Below, in pieces: positions 1 through 6,925 of a stretch of DNA of 16,520 nt (the first letter of the stretch is position 1; each line of letters begins with the position of its first letter). Location of the stretch: the NCBI GenBank assembly GCA_934630445.1, contig CAKTWY010000031.1, positions 1 to 16,520 on the forward strand. Reading direction: 5' to 3'. The notes under the pieces were generated by a model, which had not been told where the DNA came from, ran no database searches, and saw only the letters and a program-made list of their open reading frames with translations. The stretch is from an uncultured Eubacteriales bacterium (GTDB lineage: Bacteria > Bacillota > Clostridia > Oscillospirales > Butyricicoccaceae). A program made the translations under genes and the position numbers.

Positions 1-1765
1 GGTCCTCCGGTTCCGGCGCGTCGTTATAACGCATGCGCAGGATCACGGTAAGGCCGCCGCCCGGATTATCCCGCAGCGTCACGCCCGCGCCCTCGCCATA
101 ATAAAGGCGCAGGCGGCGGTTGATGTTGGCTATGCCGATATGCCCGCTTTTCAGCAGACCGCTGCGCAGGTCGTCATTCAGTTTTTCACGCGCGGCACAT
201 TCCATGCCCAATCCGTCATCCGCGACATAAACGACAAGCTGCTCCCCTTCCCGCCGCGCACGGATGACGACGCGCAGGCGGGTTTCCTCCCCTCTGCGCA
301 GCCCGTGCTGAAAACAGTTTTCAAGCACCGGCTGAAGGATGAGCTTCATCACGCCGGAGCGTTCAAGCTCCTGCGGTATGTCATAAAGCACATCCAGGCA
401 CAGGTTTTTACGCGCCTTTTGGATGGCGATGTAGGCCTCGGCATTTTTCAGTTCGTCGCTGAGCGGAACAATTGTGCGTGAAGAGTCGAGCGCATATTTC
501 AATATCTTGCACAGATTCTCCATCATCCCGACCTGTCCGCTATGAACGCCAAAATCGCGCACCTGGCTCCAGTATAAAAAATCCACCGTGTTCAGAAGAA
601 AATGCGGGTTAATCTGCGACTGGAGCGCGAGCATCTCCATCTCCATGCGTTTGGCCTGCTCCTTCTGCAGAAGCTCTTTCATCTCCATACGGTCGACGGT
701 ATGCTTCAGGATATGGCGCGTGATGTCGCCGTATCCGTCCTGCGGAAAGCGAAGCGCGCCGCCCTGCGGCGCATTTTCATTGGAAACTTCGAGGATGCGG
801 CGGATATTGCTCAAATACTTGTCGTTCTGATGTTGATAAACGGCAAGAAACAAAAGGCAAAACGCAAGCATCGCCCCGGCGAGAAGAATCATTGCCAGGT
901 TCAGATCGTTCACGAGCTGATAAAGCACTTTCTTGGGGCACAGAAGGATGTAATCCACGCTCAGGCGATCGGATGTCTCGCGGAAGTAGACGAATTCTCC
1001 CTCCCGCACCTCGCCCGTATGTTCTCCTTCCACGGCGATCGAGGAAAGCTCTTCCTCCGACAGGACGTCGTCCTTCCCGGATGTACAGTGCTGGCCGTTG
1101 CTCGCCTCATAAATGTAGATCGAGTGAGAGCTGGGCAGCGTGCGTTTGAGCTGCATCATGATGGGGGTGAGGTAGTAATTGATGACAATGCACCCTTCGA
1201 TCTGCTCGCCCGTGTCCCAGTGTGTCGAGGTGATAGAATGATAGACCGTCAGCACGCGCGCGCCCGCTTCGCTGTCGGCCGTACTGACCGACACGCTGCG
1301 GAATTCACAGAAGTCGCCGTTTTCCGCATTTCGAAACGACTCCAGCCACGACCGGTCGCGCAAAAATTTTTTGTACTTCAGCCCGCTGTCAGAAAGGATA
1401 TAGGGCACATTGCGCTCGAGCAGCGCCACATAAATGGAATGCACCGCTCCATCGCCCGTCTTTGCCAATTTCAGAAAGCGCAGCGCGCTGGAAAGGCTCT
1501 GCGTTTCGGCGTCAGTTGAGGCGTGCCCGGTGAGCAGCACGGATCTCAGCCGGGCGAGATAGCCCCTGTCCGTGTCGATGAGGCGGTACTTCTCCTGCGG
1601 GGCGAGCATCGCGTCAAGATCGGCCTTGACGTCGGTCAGGTGCTGTAAGCTCTCCTGTCTGAGCTTTTCTTTCAGATTGTGCTGAAAGATCATGCACGTG
1701 GCCGCCCCGGTGATGAGCAGTACTGCGAAAAGTACCAGAAGCGCCCGTCTGAAAAAACGTTCCAT
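1..1765 (-). CDS. YesM-type sensor histidine kinase (3' end cut by window)
   Basis: Membrane sensor kinase that would phosphorylate the response regulator encoded just upstream. The frame is open from the ATG at 1765 to the left edge, giving 588 codons, so it is probably nearly complete for this family. There is an N-terminal membrane segment at about residues 5-27, an external sensor region to about 285 and a second membrane segment at about 288-310 (LAMILLAGAMLAFCLLFLAV). The phospho-acceptor block INPHFLLNTV has His388 (PF06580 type), followed by the N box LENCFQHG (Asn483) and the G boxes DDGLGM (Asp517) and GHIGIANINRR. The external domain resembles nothing I can name with confidence, so the ligand is unknown; a sugar or oligosaccharide is inferred from context. 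The start lies 9 bp after the response-regulator stop with only a weak GGGTG ribosome site, suggesting translational coupling. Confidence 0.92.
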   Translation of the reverse strand, partial: MERFFRRALLVLFAVLLITGAATCMIFQHNLKEKLRQESLQHLTDVKADLDAMLAPQEKYRLIDTDRGYLARLRSVLLTGHASTDAETQSLSSALRFLKLAKTGDGAVHSIYVALLERNVPYILSDSGLKYKKFLRDRSWLESFRNAENGDFCEFRSVSVSTADSEAGARVLTVYHSITSTHWDTGEQIEGCIVINYYLTPIMMQLKRTLPSSHSIYIYEASNGQHCTSGKDDVLSEEELSSIAVEGEHTGEVREGEFVYFRETSDRLSVDYILLCPKKVLYQLVNDLNLAMILLAGAMLAFCLLFLAVYQHQNDKYLSNIRRILEVSNENAPQGGALRFPQDGYGDITRHILKHTVDRMEMKELLQKEQAKRMEMEMLALQSQINPHFLLNTVDFLYWSQVRDFGVHSGQVGMMENLCKILKYALDSSRTIVPLSDELKNAEAYIAIQKARKNLCLDVLYDIPQELERSGVMKLILQPVLENCFQHGLRRGEETRLRVVIRARREGEQLVVYVADDGLGMECAAREKLNDDLRSGLLKSGHIGIANINRRLRLYYGEGAGVTLRDNPGGGLTVILRMRYNDAPEPED

Positions 1766-1774
1766 TGCGCACCC

Positions 1775-2527
1775 TTATCCGCAGCTTTGAAAGCTCTTGC
1801 GGTATTCCTGCGGCGTGATCCCGTAATACGCCTTGAATGCCTTCGTGAAGCTTTTTGAATTCGCATAGCCGAGCTTCTCGCCGATCTCGTAAATATTTTT
1901 CTGTGTGACGTCCTGCAGCATGCGAAGGGCGTTTTCCATGCGCACACGCGTCAGGTAGGCCGAGAGGTTCTCTCCGGCGTTTTCCTTGAAAAAGCGGCTT
2001 AAATAGGAAGTATTCATGTGCACGAGCTGCGCCACGCTCGCGAGCGTGGCGGTGTCGCAGTGCTGGTCAACGTATGTCTTGATCTGCGAGACAATTTTGG
2101 CATTAAAGGCAGAGACATGCCCGGGCGTTTGCTGCGCCTGCGGCCTTTCCGCCATGCGCAGTTCCTCCTTGACCTTTTTGAGTACGTCGAGTATCTCGGA
2201 ATACGTCGCGGGCTTGACGATATAGTGCCGCACGCCATAGGACATCGCCGCCTGCGCATACTGAAAGTCCTTATACGCGCTCAGAAGCACAACCTGCACC
2301 TTGCGCCCGCGCGCCCTGAGCTCGCGCACCAGATCGATGCCGCTCATGACAGGCATGCAGATGTCGCTGATGAGCACGTCCACCTCGTGACAGTCCAGAA
2401 ACTCCAGCGCCTGCCGGCCGTCAAACAGCTTTGCAACGACCTCAAAACCGTTGTCCTCCCACGGGAAGTAATTGCCCAGGCTCGTCGGCACATCCATATC
2501 GTCGTCTGCAATCGCGATTTTGTACAT
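1775..2527 (-). CDS. YesN-type response regulator, receiver plus AraC HTH
   Basis: Cytoplasmic DNA-binding response regulator of 250 aa, partner of the adjacent YesM-type kinase. The N-terminal receiver (about 1-120) shows the acidic pocket IADDD (Asp8-Asp10), phospho-acceptor Asp55 in LISDICMP, Ser83 in LLSAYKDF and Lys105 in IVKPA. After a short linker, an AraC/XylS double helix-turn-helix fills about 145-250, with the typical LSRFFKE and IGYAN-like (EKLGYANSKSFTKAFKAYYGITP) signatures. The ATG at 2527 is preferred over an in-frame start eight codons earlier because AAAGGAGG sits just before it. The gene follows the DeoR gene by 45 bp and precedes the kinase by 9 bp, so all three are probably one operon. 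YesN-type regulators usually activate nearby carbohydrate genes; the target promoters here (perhaps 9535 or 11106) are an inference. Confidence 0.95.
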   Translation of the reverse strand: MYKIAIADDDMDVPTSLGNYFPWEDNGFEVVAKLFDGRQALEFLDCHEVDVLISDICMPVMSGIDLVRELRARGRKVQVVLLSAYKDFQYAQAAMSYGVRHYIVKPATYSEILDVLKKVKEELRMAERPQAQQTPGHVSAFNAKIVSQIKTYVDQHCDTATLASVAQLVHMNTSYLSRFFKENAGENLSAYLTRVRMENALRMLQDVTQKNIYEIGEKLGYANSKSFTKAFKAYYGITPQEYRKSFQSCG

Positions 2528-2572
2528 GATGTTCCTCCTTTCAAAACACATCCGCCCCTGCCGTCCGGGCCG

Positions 2573-3355
2573 CTATACGCTCGGGCACAGGGAAACGGCG
2601 CAGCCGTTCTCCTGCATGGTGCGCACAAGCGGGCGCGGCACGGCGTCGTCCAAAAGCAGCAGGCTGACCTCTGAAAAATTGTAGAGGACCGCCTTGCCGT
2701 CCTGATACAATTTCGTATGATCAGCAAGGGCAATCACCCTGTCGGACAACTCCATAAAGCGGCGGTACAGCGGCATGTGCTGCATGTCGTCTGTCATAAA
2801 GCCGCGATGGACATTGAGCCCCTTCGCGCTTGTGAACATCGTATCGATTTTGAAATGCGCGGCATTCTCCGTGGTGAGAAAGCCATAGGTGCACTGCTCC
2901 TGCGCGTTCAGGATCCCGCCGAGCAGCACGAGCTGGATATTTTTGTTGTGCATCAGCTCGTTCTGCACCAGAAGCGAATCAGTCAGCACTGTAAGCTCCG
3001 TAAAATCGCCCAGAAAAGCGCACAGCTGCTGCACTGTGGAACCGGAAGTCAAAAGAATCGTGTCGCCGTTTTTGATATGCCCGCACGCGGCGCGGGCAAG
3101 CGCACGCTTTTCGCGCAGCATCTCCTGTGAGCGGCGCACGACGGGAAGTTCCGGCACGTTTTCCGCCGGCGGCATCATCGCCCCGCCGCGGAAGCGCTTG
3201 ACGAGCTTTTTTTCCTCCAGTGCAGAAAGCATCCGCCGTGCGGTGCTCTCACTGATGGAGAGGTCGCGGCAGATCTCCTCAAGGCCCGCGCTCTCACGCG
3301 TTTTGATATATTCAAGTACCTTTTTTTGCCGTGTGCTGAGGGCTGCGTTTTCCAT
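2573..3355 (-). CDS. DeoR-family transcriptional repressor
   Basis: Sugar-phosphate-responsive repressor, 260 aa, a normal length for the family. An N-terminal DeoR winged helix-turn-helix occupies about 5-60 (TRQKKVLEYI, then LSISESTARRMLSALEEKKL and the basic RFRGGA wing). The C-terminal DeoRC effector domain (about 75-235) shows the phosphosugar-binding fold signatures NGDTILLTSGST, VLTDSL, LLGG and ALADHTKL. The ATG at 3355 is chosen because AAGGGGTGG lies just upstream; a longer in-frame extension to 3454 would overlap the promoter. It is transcribed divergently from the sugar kinase and faces the TTGACCGAA repeat cluster, so it probably represses both itself and the plus-strand catabolic operon. 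The effector is likely a phosphorylated product of the pathway (inference). Confidence 0.93.
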   Translation of the reverse strand: MENAALSTRQKKVLEYIKTRESAGLEEICRDLSISESTARRMLSALEEKKLVKRFRGGAMMPPAENVPELPVVRRSQEMLREKRALARAACGHIKNGDTILLTSGSTVQQLCAFLGDFTELTVLTDSLLVQNELMHNKNIQLVLLGGILNAQEQCTYGFLTTENAAHFKIDTMFTSAKGLNVHRGFMTDDMQHMPLYRRFMELSDRVIALADHTKLYQDGKAVLYNFSEVSLLLLDDAVPRPLVRTMQENGCAVSLCPSV

Positions 3356-3390
3356 GGTACCACCCCTTCGGTCCTTTTTCAGCTTCGGAC

Positions 3391-3409
3391 GCGCAGCCCG
3401 TGGCTGCGC
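3391..3409 (-). repeat. Perfect hairpin in the deoR-type leader
   Basis: GCGCAGCC and GGCTGCGC form a perfect 8-bp stem around a 3-nt loop. It lies between the predicted transcription start of the repressor gene (about 3430) and its ribosome site. There is no following run of T, so it is not a terminator; it could stabilise the leader or tune translation. Confidence 0.6.
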
Positions 3410-3437
3410 ACCGAGAAACATATGAATGGATGATTCT

Positions 3438-3466
3438 ATCATATCGGATTTCAATCAGTTTTTCAA
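3438..3466 (-). promoter_or_regulatory. Sigma-A-type promoter for the deoR-RR-kinase operon
   Basis: Read on the minus strand, TTGAAA (3466-3461) and TATGAT (3443-3438) are separated by 17 bp, each with five of six consensus bases. The predicted start is about 75-80 nt before the repressor ATG. One TTGACCGAA element (3483-3491) lies just upstream of the -35 box. Confidence 0.75.
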
Positions 3467-3482
3467 GAAACATTTCAAATTT

Positions 3483-3493
3483 TTGACCGAAAT
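3483..3493 (+). promoter_or_regulatory. Putative DeoR operator, element O1
   Basis: TTGACCGAAAT lies midway between the two divergent -35 boxes. It matches the core of the four elements further downstream, and its TGACCGA core begins 74 bp before the next one, close to seven helical turns. Assignment to the adjacent DeoR repressor is inferred from repetition and position. Confidence 0.6.
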
Positions 3494-3508
3494 ATGATTG
3501 ATTTATGG

Positions 3509-3537
3509 TTGACAAGGGGAATTTCGGATGATATCAT
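3509..3537 (+). promoter_or_regulatory. Sigma-A-type promoter for the sugar kinase / GH4 operon
   Basis: A perfect TTGACA (3509-3514) is followed after 17 bp by TATCAT (3532-3537, five of six consensus bases). The predicted start near 3544 gives a leader of about 200 nt before the kinase ATG. The repeated operator elements at 3557-3615 lie in the first 75 nt of this transcript, a suitable place to block initiation or early elongation. Confidence 0.75.
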
Positions 3538-3556
3538 GATTGCAAGCTTTCCATAT

Positions 3557-3615
3557 ATGACCGAATTGCGTACATAATTGACCGATATGTGTTTAATTCG
3601 GTCAATTTCGGTCAA
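3557..3615. promoter_or_regulatory. Operator cluster O2-O5 (TTGACCGAA / TTCGGTCAA repeats)
   Basis: Four elements share the core TGACCGA or its complement: 3558-3564 and 3579-3585 on the plus strand (21 bp apart), then 3598-3604 and 3608-3614 on the minus strand (10 bp apart). O3 and O4 together form an 8-bp inverted repeat, TTGACCGA and TCGGTCAA, with a 12-bp spacer (3578-3605). Helically phased repeated elements are typical of operators bound by DeoR-family oligomers, so the neighbouring repressor is the obvious candidate binder (inference). Confidence 0.72.
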
Positions 3616-3699
3616 ACCGTACAAAAAGCAGCTCTCATTTTTGATGTGTGCTTCGAGTCCTTCGGAACAGGCGGCACACATGCGCATCAAACCGGCCGC

Positions 3700-3715
3700 C
3701 GCTTCACACGAAGCG
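3700..3715 (+). repeat. Small hairpin in the kinase leader
   Basis: CGCTTC and GAAGCG pair around an ACAC loop, about 15 nt upstream of the kinase ribosome site. It could modestly affect translation initiation; no T run follows, so it is not a terminator. Confidence 0.35.
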
Positions 3716-3741
3716 CCGCGGCAATGCTGTGGAGGGATAGT

Positions 3742-4668
3742 ATGCCTGATTTTGACGCTTCCGCCCCGCCGGTGCTCGGCGTGGATGTGGGCGGAACAAA
3801 GATCCTCACCGGCCTCGTCGGCGCAGACGGCGCAGTGCTCTGCTCGCGCCGCTCGGCAATGGATCGCTCCAACACGGAGTCGACGCTTTCTTCCATCCGG
3901 CGCGCGGTGGAGGAATTTCTCGCCGCGGAGGGCGCGCACGCGCGCTTTTCAGCAGTGGGCTTTGGCCTTGTGGGCCGGTGCGACCCGGAAAACGGCGTAT
4001 GGGTGCGCGCGGACAATCTCCCCATACCGGAGCCCGTCGCCCTTGCGGAAGAAATGGCGCGCCGCCTCGGCGTTCCTGCGTTTCTGGACAACGACGTCTT
4101 CTGTGCCACGACGGCAGAACGATACTTCGGCGCTGGCAGGCGCCACCGCAATTTTGTTCTCATCAACGCCGGTACAGGGCTGTCAGCGGGCGCCGTAACG
4201 GACGGGCGGCTGCTGCGCGGCGCGGGAAACGTGGCGGGCGAGATCGGCCGCACGACAATGGGCCTGCGCGACTGGAACAGCGGCACGCTGGAAGAGCACT
4301 GTTCGGGCGGCGGCATCCTCGCACGCGCGGGGAAAGAACGCTACGCCGACACGCGCGCGGTCTTTGCCGCGGCGGAAGCGGGCGATGCGCATGCCCGGGC
4401 GATCGTCGACGACGCAGTTGCGAGCCTGTCGGAGGCGGCGGCGTGCCTTGTCACGCTTTACAATCCGTCGGCACTCGTTCTGGCGGGCAGCGTGGCGCTC
4501 AACGCGCGCGTGCGCGGCACGCTGGAAGAATATGTCCGCGCGCGGGCATACCGCTCAAGCCTGATGGACCTGAAGGAAGTCATCGCCTCCGACCTCTCCG
4601 AAGGCACGGTGGGGCTGATTGGCGCAGCGCAGGCGGCGCGTGTGCGTATGGGGGCAATCGACGGCTGA
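3742..4668 (+). CDS. ROK-family sugar kinase, zinc-motif-deficient
   Basis: Predicted ATP-dependent kinase of a hexose or N-acyl-hexosamine, 308 aa, the usual ROK length. The N-terminal ATP-phosphate loop GVDVGGTK (Asp15-Lys20) is intact. The putative catalytic Asp118 lies in LDND, followed by LINAGTGLSAGAV and NVAGEIG. Most ROK kinases have a His right after EIG and a Cys-rich zinc motif; here that position is Arg170, and the sequence GLRDWNSGTLEEHCSGG has only one cysteine, so structural zinc is probably absent. The ATG at 3742 is chosen for its GGAGGG site; the frame is open upstream to 3589, but that would translate through the operators. It is the first gene of unit 1. The substrate is unknown: glucose, GlcNAc and ManNAc are all possible from context. 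Confidence 0.88.
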   Translation: MPDFDASAPPVLGVDVGGTKILTGLVGADGAVLCSRRSAMDRSNTESTLSSIRRAVEEFLAAEGAHARFSAVGFGLVGRCDPENGVWVRADNLPIPEPVALAEEMARRLGVPAFLDNDVFCATTAERYFGAGRRHRNFVLINAGTGLSAGAVTDGRLLRGAGNVAGEIGRTTMGLRDWNSGTLEEHCSGGGILARAGKERYADTRAVFAAAEAGDAHARAIVDDAVASLSEAAACLVTLYNPSALVLAGSVALNARVRGTLEEYVRARAYRSSLMDLKEVIASDLSEGTVGLIGAAQAARVRMGAIDG

Positions 4669-4732
4669 AACCGGCTGTTCCGCAAACGGCGGCCGGCGCT
4701 TCGTTCCATCATTCCAAACGGAGCAAAAAATA

Positions 4733-4747
4733 CCGCCTGTCAGGCGG
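4733..4747 (+). repeat. Small inverted repeat between kinase and first GH4 gene
   Basis: CCGCCTG and CAGGCGG flank a single T. As RNA this would give a 5-bp GC stem with a 5-nt loop. A short T run follows about 10 nt later, too distant for a classical terminator. The 192-bp gap (4669-4860) shows no good promoter, so the GH4 gene probably depends on read-through from the kinase. Confidence 0.35.
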
Positions 4748-4860
4748 AAGCACGCACTTTTTCAGCCGGGCTTTGCCGCGCTGCGCAATGAAGCATATGC
4801 CTCGTATATGTTGACTCAGGCCTTGCGGCCTTGTTTGCAGGAAGGAAAGGAGTATACAAA

Positions 4861-6162
4861 ATGAGAAGGAAGATCGTACTGGTGGGCGCGGGGAGCGCCG
4901 TTTTCACAAAAGGCCTCGTGCTGGATATCATCGAGCGCCGTGAAGAGCAGTGGCACATCGCACTTGTCGACACGGACGAGCGGGTGCTGCGTATCATCGA
5001 GCGCGTGTGCAGAAAGATGATCGCGCAGACCGGCTCGGACACAGAGCTTTCCGCAAGCGCGAACCGCTGCGACGTACTCGCCGGGGCGGATTATGTCGTG
5101 AGCACCATCGGCGTCGGCGGGCGCCGCGCGTGGGAGCAGGATGTGTTTATCCCGAGAAAATACGGCGTATACCAGCCTGTGGGCGATACGGTCGGTCCGG
5201 GCGGCGTCTCGCGTGCGATGCGCATGATCCCGCAGCTCGTCGACATTGCAAACGACGTCAAAAAGCTCTGCCCGAAGGCCACTTTCATCAGCTATTCCAA
5301 CCCCATGACCATGAACTGCATGGCGGTGCGCCGCGCAACGGGCGTTCCGGTCGTCGGCCTGTGCCACGGCGTGAAGAACGGTGTGCGCCGCGTGGCAAAA
5401 TTTGTCGGCGTGCCGCATGAGGAGATCCATTTTACCGCCTGCGGCCTGAACCACATGGTGTTCTGCTACCATATGCGCAGGAACGGAGAGGACTTCTTCC
5501 CCGCCTTCATCAGGCGCCTGGACGAAGTCGCTCCCGAGGGGCGCAGCATCGGTCAGCTGACTGAGTCCTTTATCCGCAGGAATCATACATACGTCGTATC
5601 CGACGACAGGCATTTTTCCGAGTTTGTGCCTGCGACGACCGGAAAGGGCGCGTATTTTGGCAAAACGCTCGGCGTCGAGTCCTTCTCGTTTGAAGGAACG
5701 ATCCGTGAGGGCGACGAGGAATTCGCGCGCTATGAGTCCTACGCTGCGTCGGACGCCCCCCTTCCGGGCGAATTTTTTGAGCGTGAAGAGGGCGAGCACG
5801 AACAGCTGATGGAGATGATCGCCGCAATGCACCAGGACAAAGCCGCGGTCTTTTACGCCAACCTCCCCAATAACGGCGCGCTCGCCAATCTCCCCGACTG
5901 CACAGTGATCGAGCGCCCGGCGCTCTTCTCCGGCTCGGGCATTCAGCCGGTGCAGCTGACGGACTTCCCGGCCTTCCTGCTGCCGGCTATGATGCGCTAC
6001 GCTGCCATTTACGAGGTCGCGGTCGAAGCCGCGCTCAAGGGCGACCGAAAGCTGCTCGAAGTGGCCGTCGAGGAGGCGACGCTGCCCATCGGCCGCGAGG
6101 CTGTGCACAAGATGACGGAAGAGCTCCTTGCTGCGCAGGGCGCTTATCTGCCGCAGTTTTAA
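4861..6162 (+). CDS. GH4-family NAD-dependent glycosidase, CHGV type (copy 1)
   Basis: Cytoplasmic glycosidase of 433 aa. GH4 enzymes use NAD and a divalent metal to oxidise C3 transiently and eliminate the aglycone, instead of direct hydrolysis. Visible are the Rossmann loop VLVGAGSAVFTKG (about 6-18), the acidic end of the nucleotide site LVDTDE, the MelA-like GDTVGPGG and YSNPMTMN, Cys168-His169 in GLCHGV and His198 in CGLNHM, the expected Mn ligands. Known α-galactosidases carry CHSV, α-glucosidases CHGH and α-galacturonidases CHEV, so CHGV does not point to a characterised substrate. No signal peptide is present. The ATG has an AAAGGAG site, and nagB follows after 17 bp. A second copy at 9631 is about three-quarters identical by eye. 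Family assignment is certain; specificity is not. Confidence 0.93.
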   Translation: MRRKIVLVGAGSAVFTKGLVLDIIERREEQWHIALVDTDERVLRIIERVCRKMIAQTGSDTELSASANRCDVLAGADYVVSTIGVGGRRAWEQDVFIPRKYGVYQPVGDTVGPGGVSRAMRMIPQLVDIANDVKKLCPKATFISYSNPMTMNCMAVRRATGVPVVGLCHGVKNGVRRVAKFVGVPHEEIHFTACGLNHMVFCYHMRRNGEDFFPAFIRRLDEVAPEGRSIGQLTESFIRRNHTYVVSDDRHFSEFVPATTGKGAYFGKTLGVESFSFEGTIREGDEEFARYESYAASDAPLPGEFFEREEGEHEQLMEMIAAMHQDKAAVFYANLPNNGALANLPDCTVIERPALFSGSGIQPVQLTDFPAFLLPAMMRYAAIYEVAVEAALKGDRKLLEVAVEEATLPIGREAVHKMTEELLAAQGAYLPQF

Positions 6163-6179
6163 GAAGGAGGCGCTTTGAG

Positions 6180-6902
6180 ATGAAGACGAGCGTTGTAAAA
6201 GGTTCGGACTTTGACCGCGCCGGAGCGCAGTACATCGTGCGCCGCGTGCTCGAGAAGCCGGACGCTGTGCTCTGCTTTGCCACCGGAGACACGACGCGCC
6301 TGATTTTCGACGAAATCATCCGCCTGAAAAAAGAGCTTGACGTCGACTTTTCACACATCCATGCGGTCAACCTCGACGAATATGTGGGCGTCGATCCCGA
6401 AAGCCCGGCCAGCTGCCACTGGCGCATCCGCGACAGCCTTTACGGGCCGCTCGGCCTTTCAAAGGAGCAGTATCACGTGCCCTGCTCGCCGGACGGCGAC
6501 GGAGAGGGCGCGTGCGAAACGTTCCGCAAGGTGCTCGCGCGCCTGGGCGGCATCGACCTGCTCCTGCTGAGCATCGGGCAGAACGGGCACATCGCCTTTA
6601 ACGAGCCGGGCACCCCCTTCGGCCTCGGCATCCATGTGGCGCCGATCACAGAGAGCACGCGGGAGGCGAAAAAAGACCTCTTCGGCGGCAAGGAGAACGT
6701 TCCCCCGGCGGGCGTTTCGATGGGCGTGTCGGACGTGATGCGCGCGCGCGAAATTCTCTTTGTGGCAAAGGGCGCGCACAAGGCGGATATTGTGGCAAAA
6801 GCGCTGCACGGCCCGGTCACGGAGGAGGTTCCCGCTTCGGTGCTGCAGCTGCACCCGAACACGACGGCGCTTTTCGACGAGGCGGCCGCTGCGAAACTTT
6901 GA
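6180..6902 (+). CDS. nagB: Glucosamine-6-phosphate deaminase
   Basis: Cytoplasmic isomerase-deaminase that converts glucosamine 6-phosphate to fructose 6-phosphate and ammonia. At 240 aa it fits the short Bacillus-type NagB. Visible motifs are LDEYVG (Asp66 and Glu67, the proton-transfer region) and GQNGHIAFNEPG with Asn135, His137 and Glu142; Asn in place of the E. coli Asp141 is normal in Gram-positive enzymes. The phosphate loop near the N terminus reads ATGDTT, where most NagB have ATGSTP or TGGTP, a mild divergence that leaves room for a related phosphosugar substrate. The start follows AAGAAGGAGG, 17 bp after the GH4 stop. No nagA deacetylase is next to it; the following gene is an amidohydrolase from a different family. 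Confidence 0.87.
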   Translation: MKTSVVKGSDFDRAGAQYIVRRVLEKPDAVLCFATGDTTRLIFDEIIRLKKELDVDFSHIHAVNLDEYVGVDPESPASCHWRIRDSLYGPLGLSKEQYHVPCSPDGDGEGACETFRKVLARLGGIDLLLLSIGQNGHIAFNEPGTPFGLGIHVAPITESTREAKKDLFGGKENVPPAGVSMGVSDVMRAREILFVAKGAHKADIVAKALHGPVTEEVPASVLQLHPNTTALFDEAAAAKL

Positions 6903-6925
6903 ACGCACAGGAGGCATCAACAGCA

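Larger units (their letters stand above)
3356..3741. other. Divergent regulatory region between deoR-type gene and sugar kinase
   Basis: This 386-bp stretch holds no convincing gene. It contains back-to-back promoters (3438-3466 on the minus strand and 3509-3537 on the plus strand), five TTGACCGAA-like elements, a GC hairpin in the repressor leader (3391-3409) and a small hairpin in the kinase leader (3700-3715). Its middle is clearly AT-rich compared with the flanking GC-rich genes, as expected for a control region. Confidence 0.85.

Noticed and set aside
602..1519. 305-codon plus-strand frame within the histidine kinase region
   Set aside because: It is antisense to the kinase, whose His, N and G boxes are clear; the translation has no domain.
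3356..3454. 33-residue N-terminal extension of the DeoR repressor
   Set aside because: It would start inside the predicted promoter; AAGGGGTGG upstream of 3355 and the family's usual N terminus favour the shorter form.
3589..3741. N-terminal extension of the ROK kinase
   Set aside because: In frame, but it would overlap the operator repeats and has no ribosome site, whereas GGAGGG precedes the ATG at 3742 and DVGGTK is then at the usual distance from the start.
4669..4860. A separate promoter for GH4 copy 1
   Set aside because: TATATG at 4805-4810 has no acceptable -35 box at 16-18 bp, so read-through from the kinase is simpler.
4816..6108. 430-codon minus-strand frame antisense to GH4 copy 1
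   Set aside because: It mirrors the frame antisense to GH4 copy 2 only because the sense genes are paralogous; no domain, and no ribosome site was identified.
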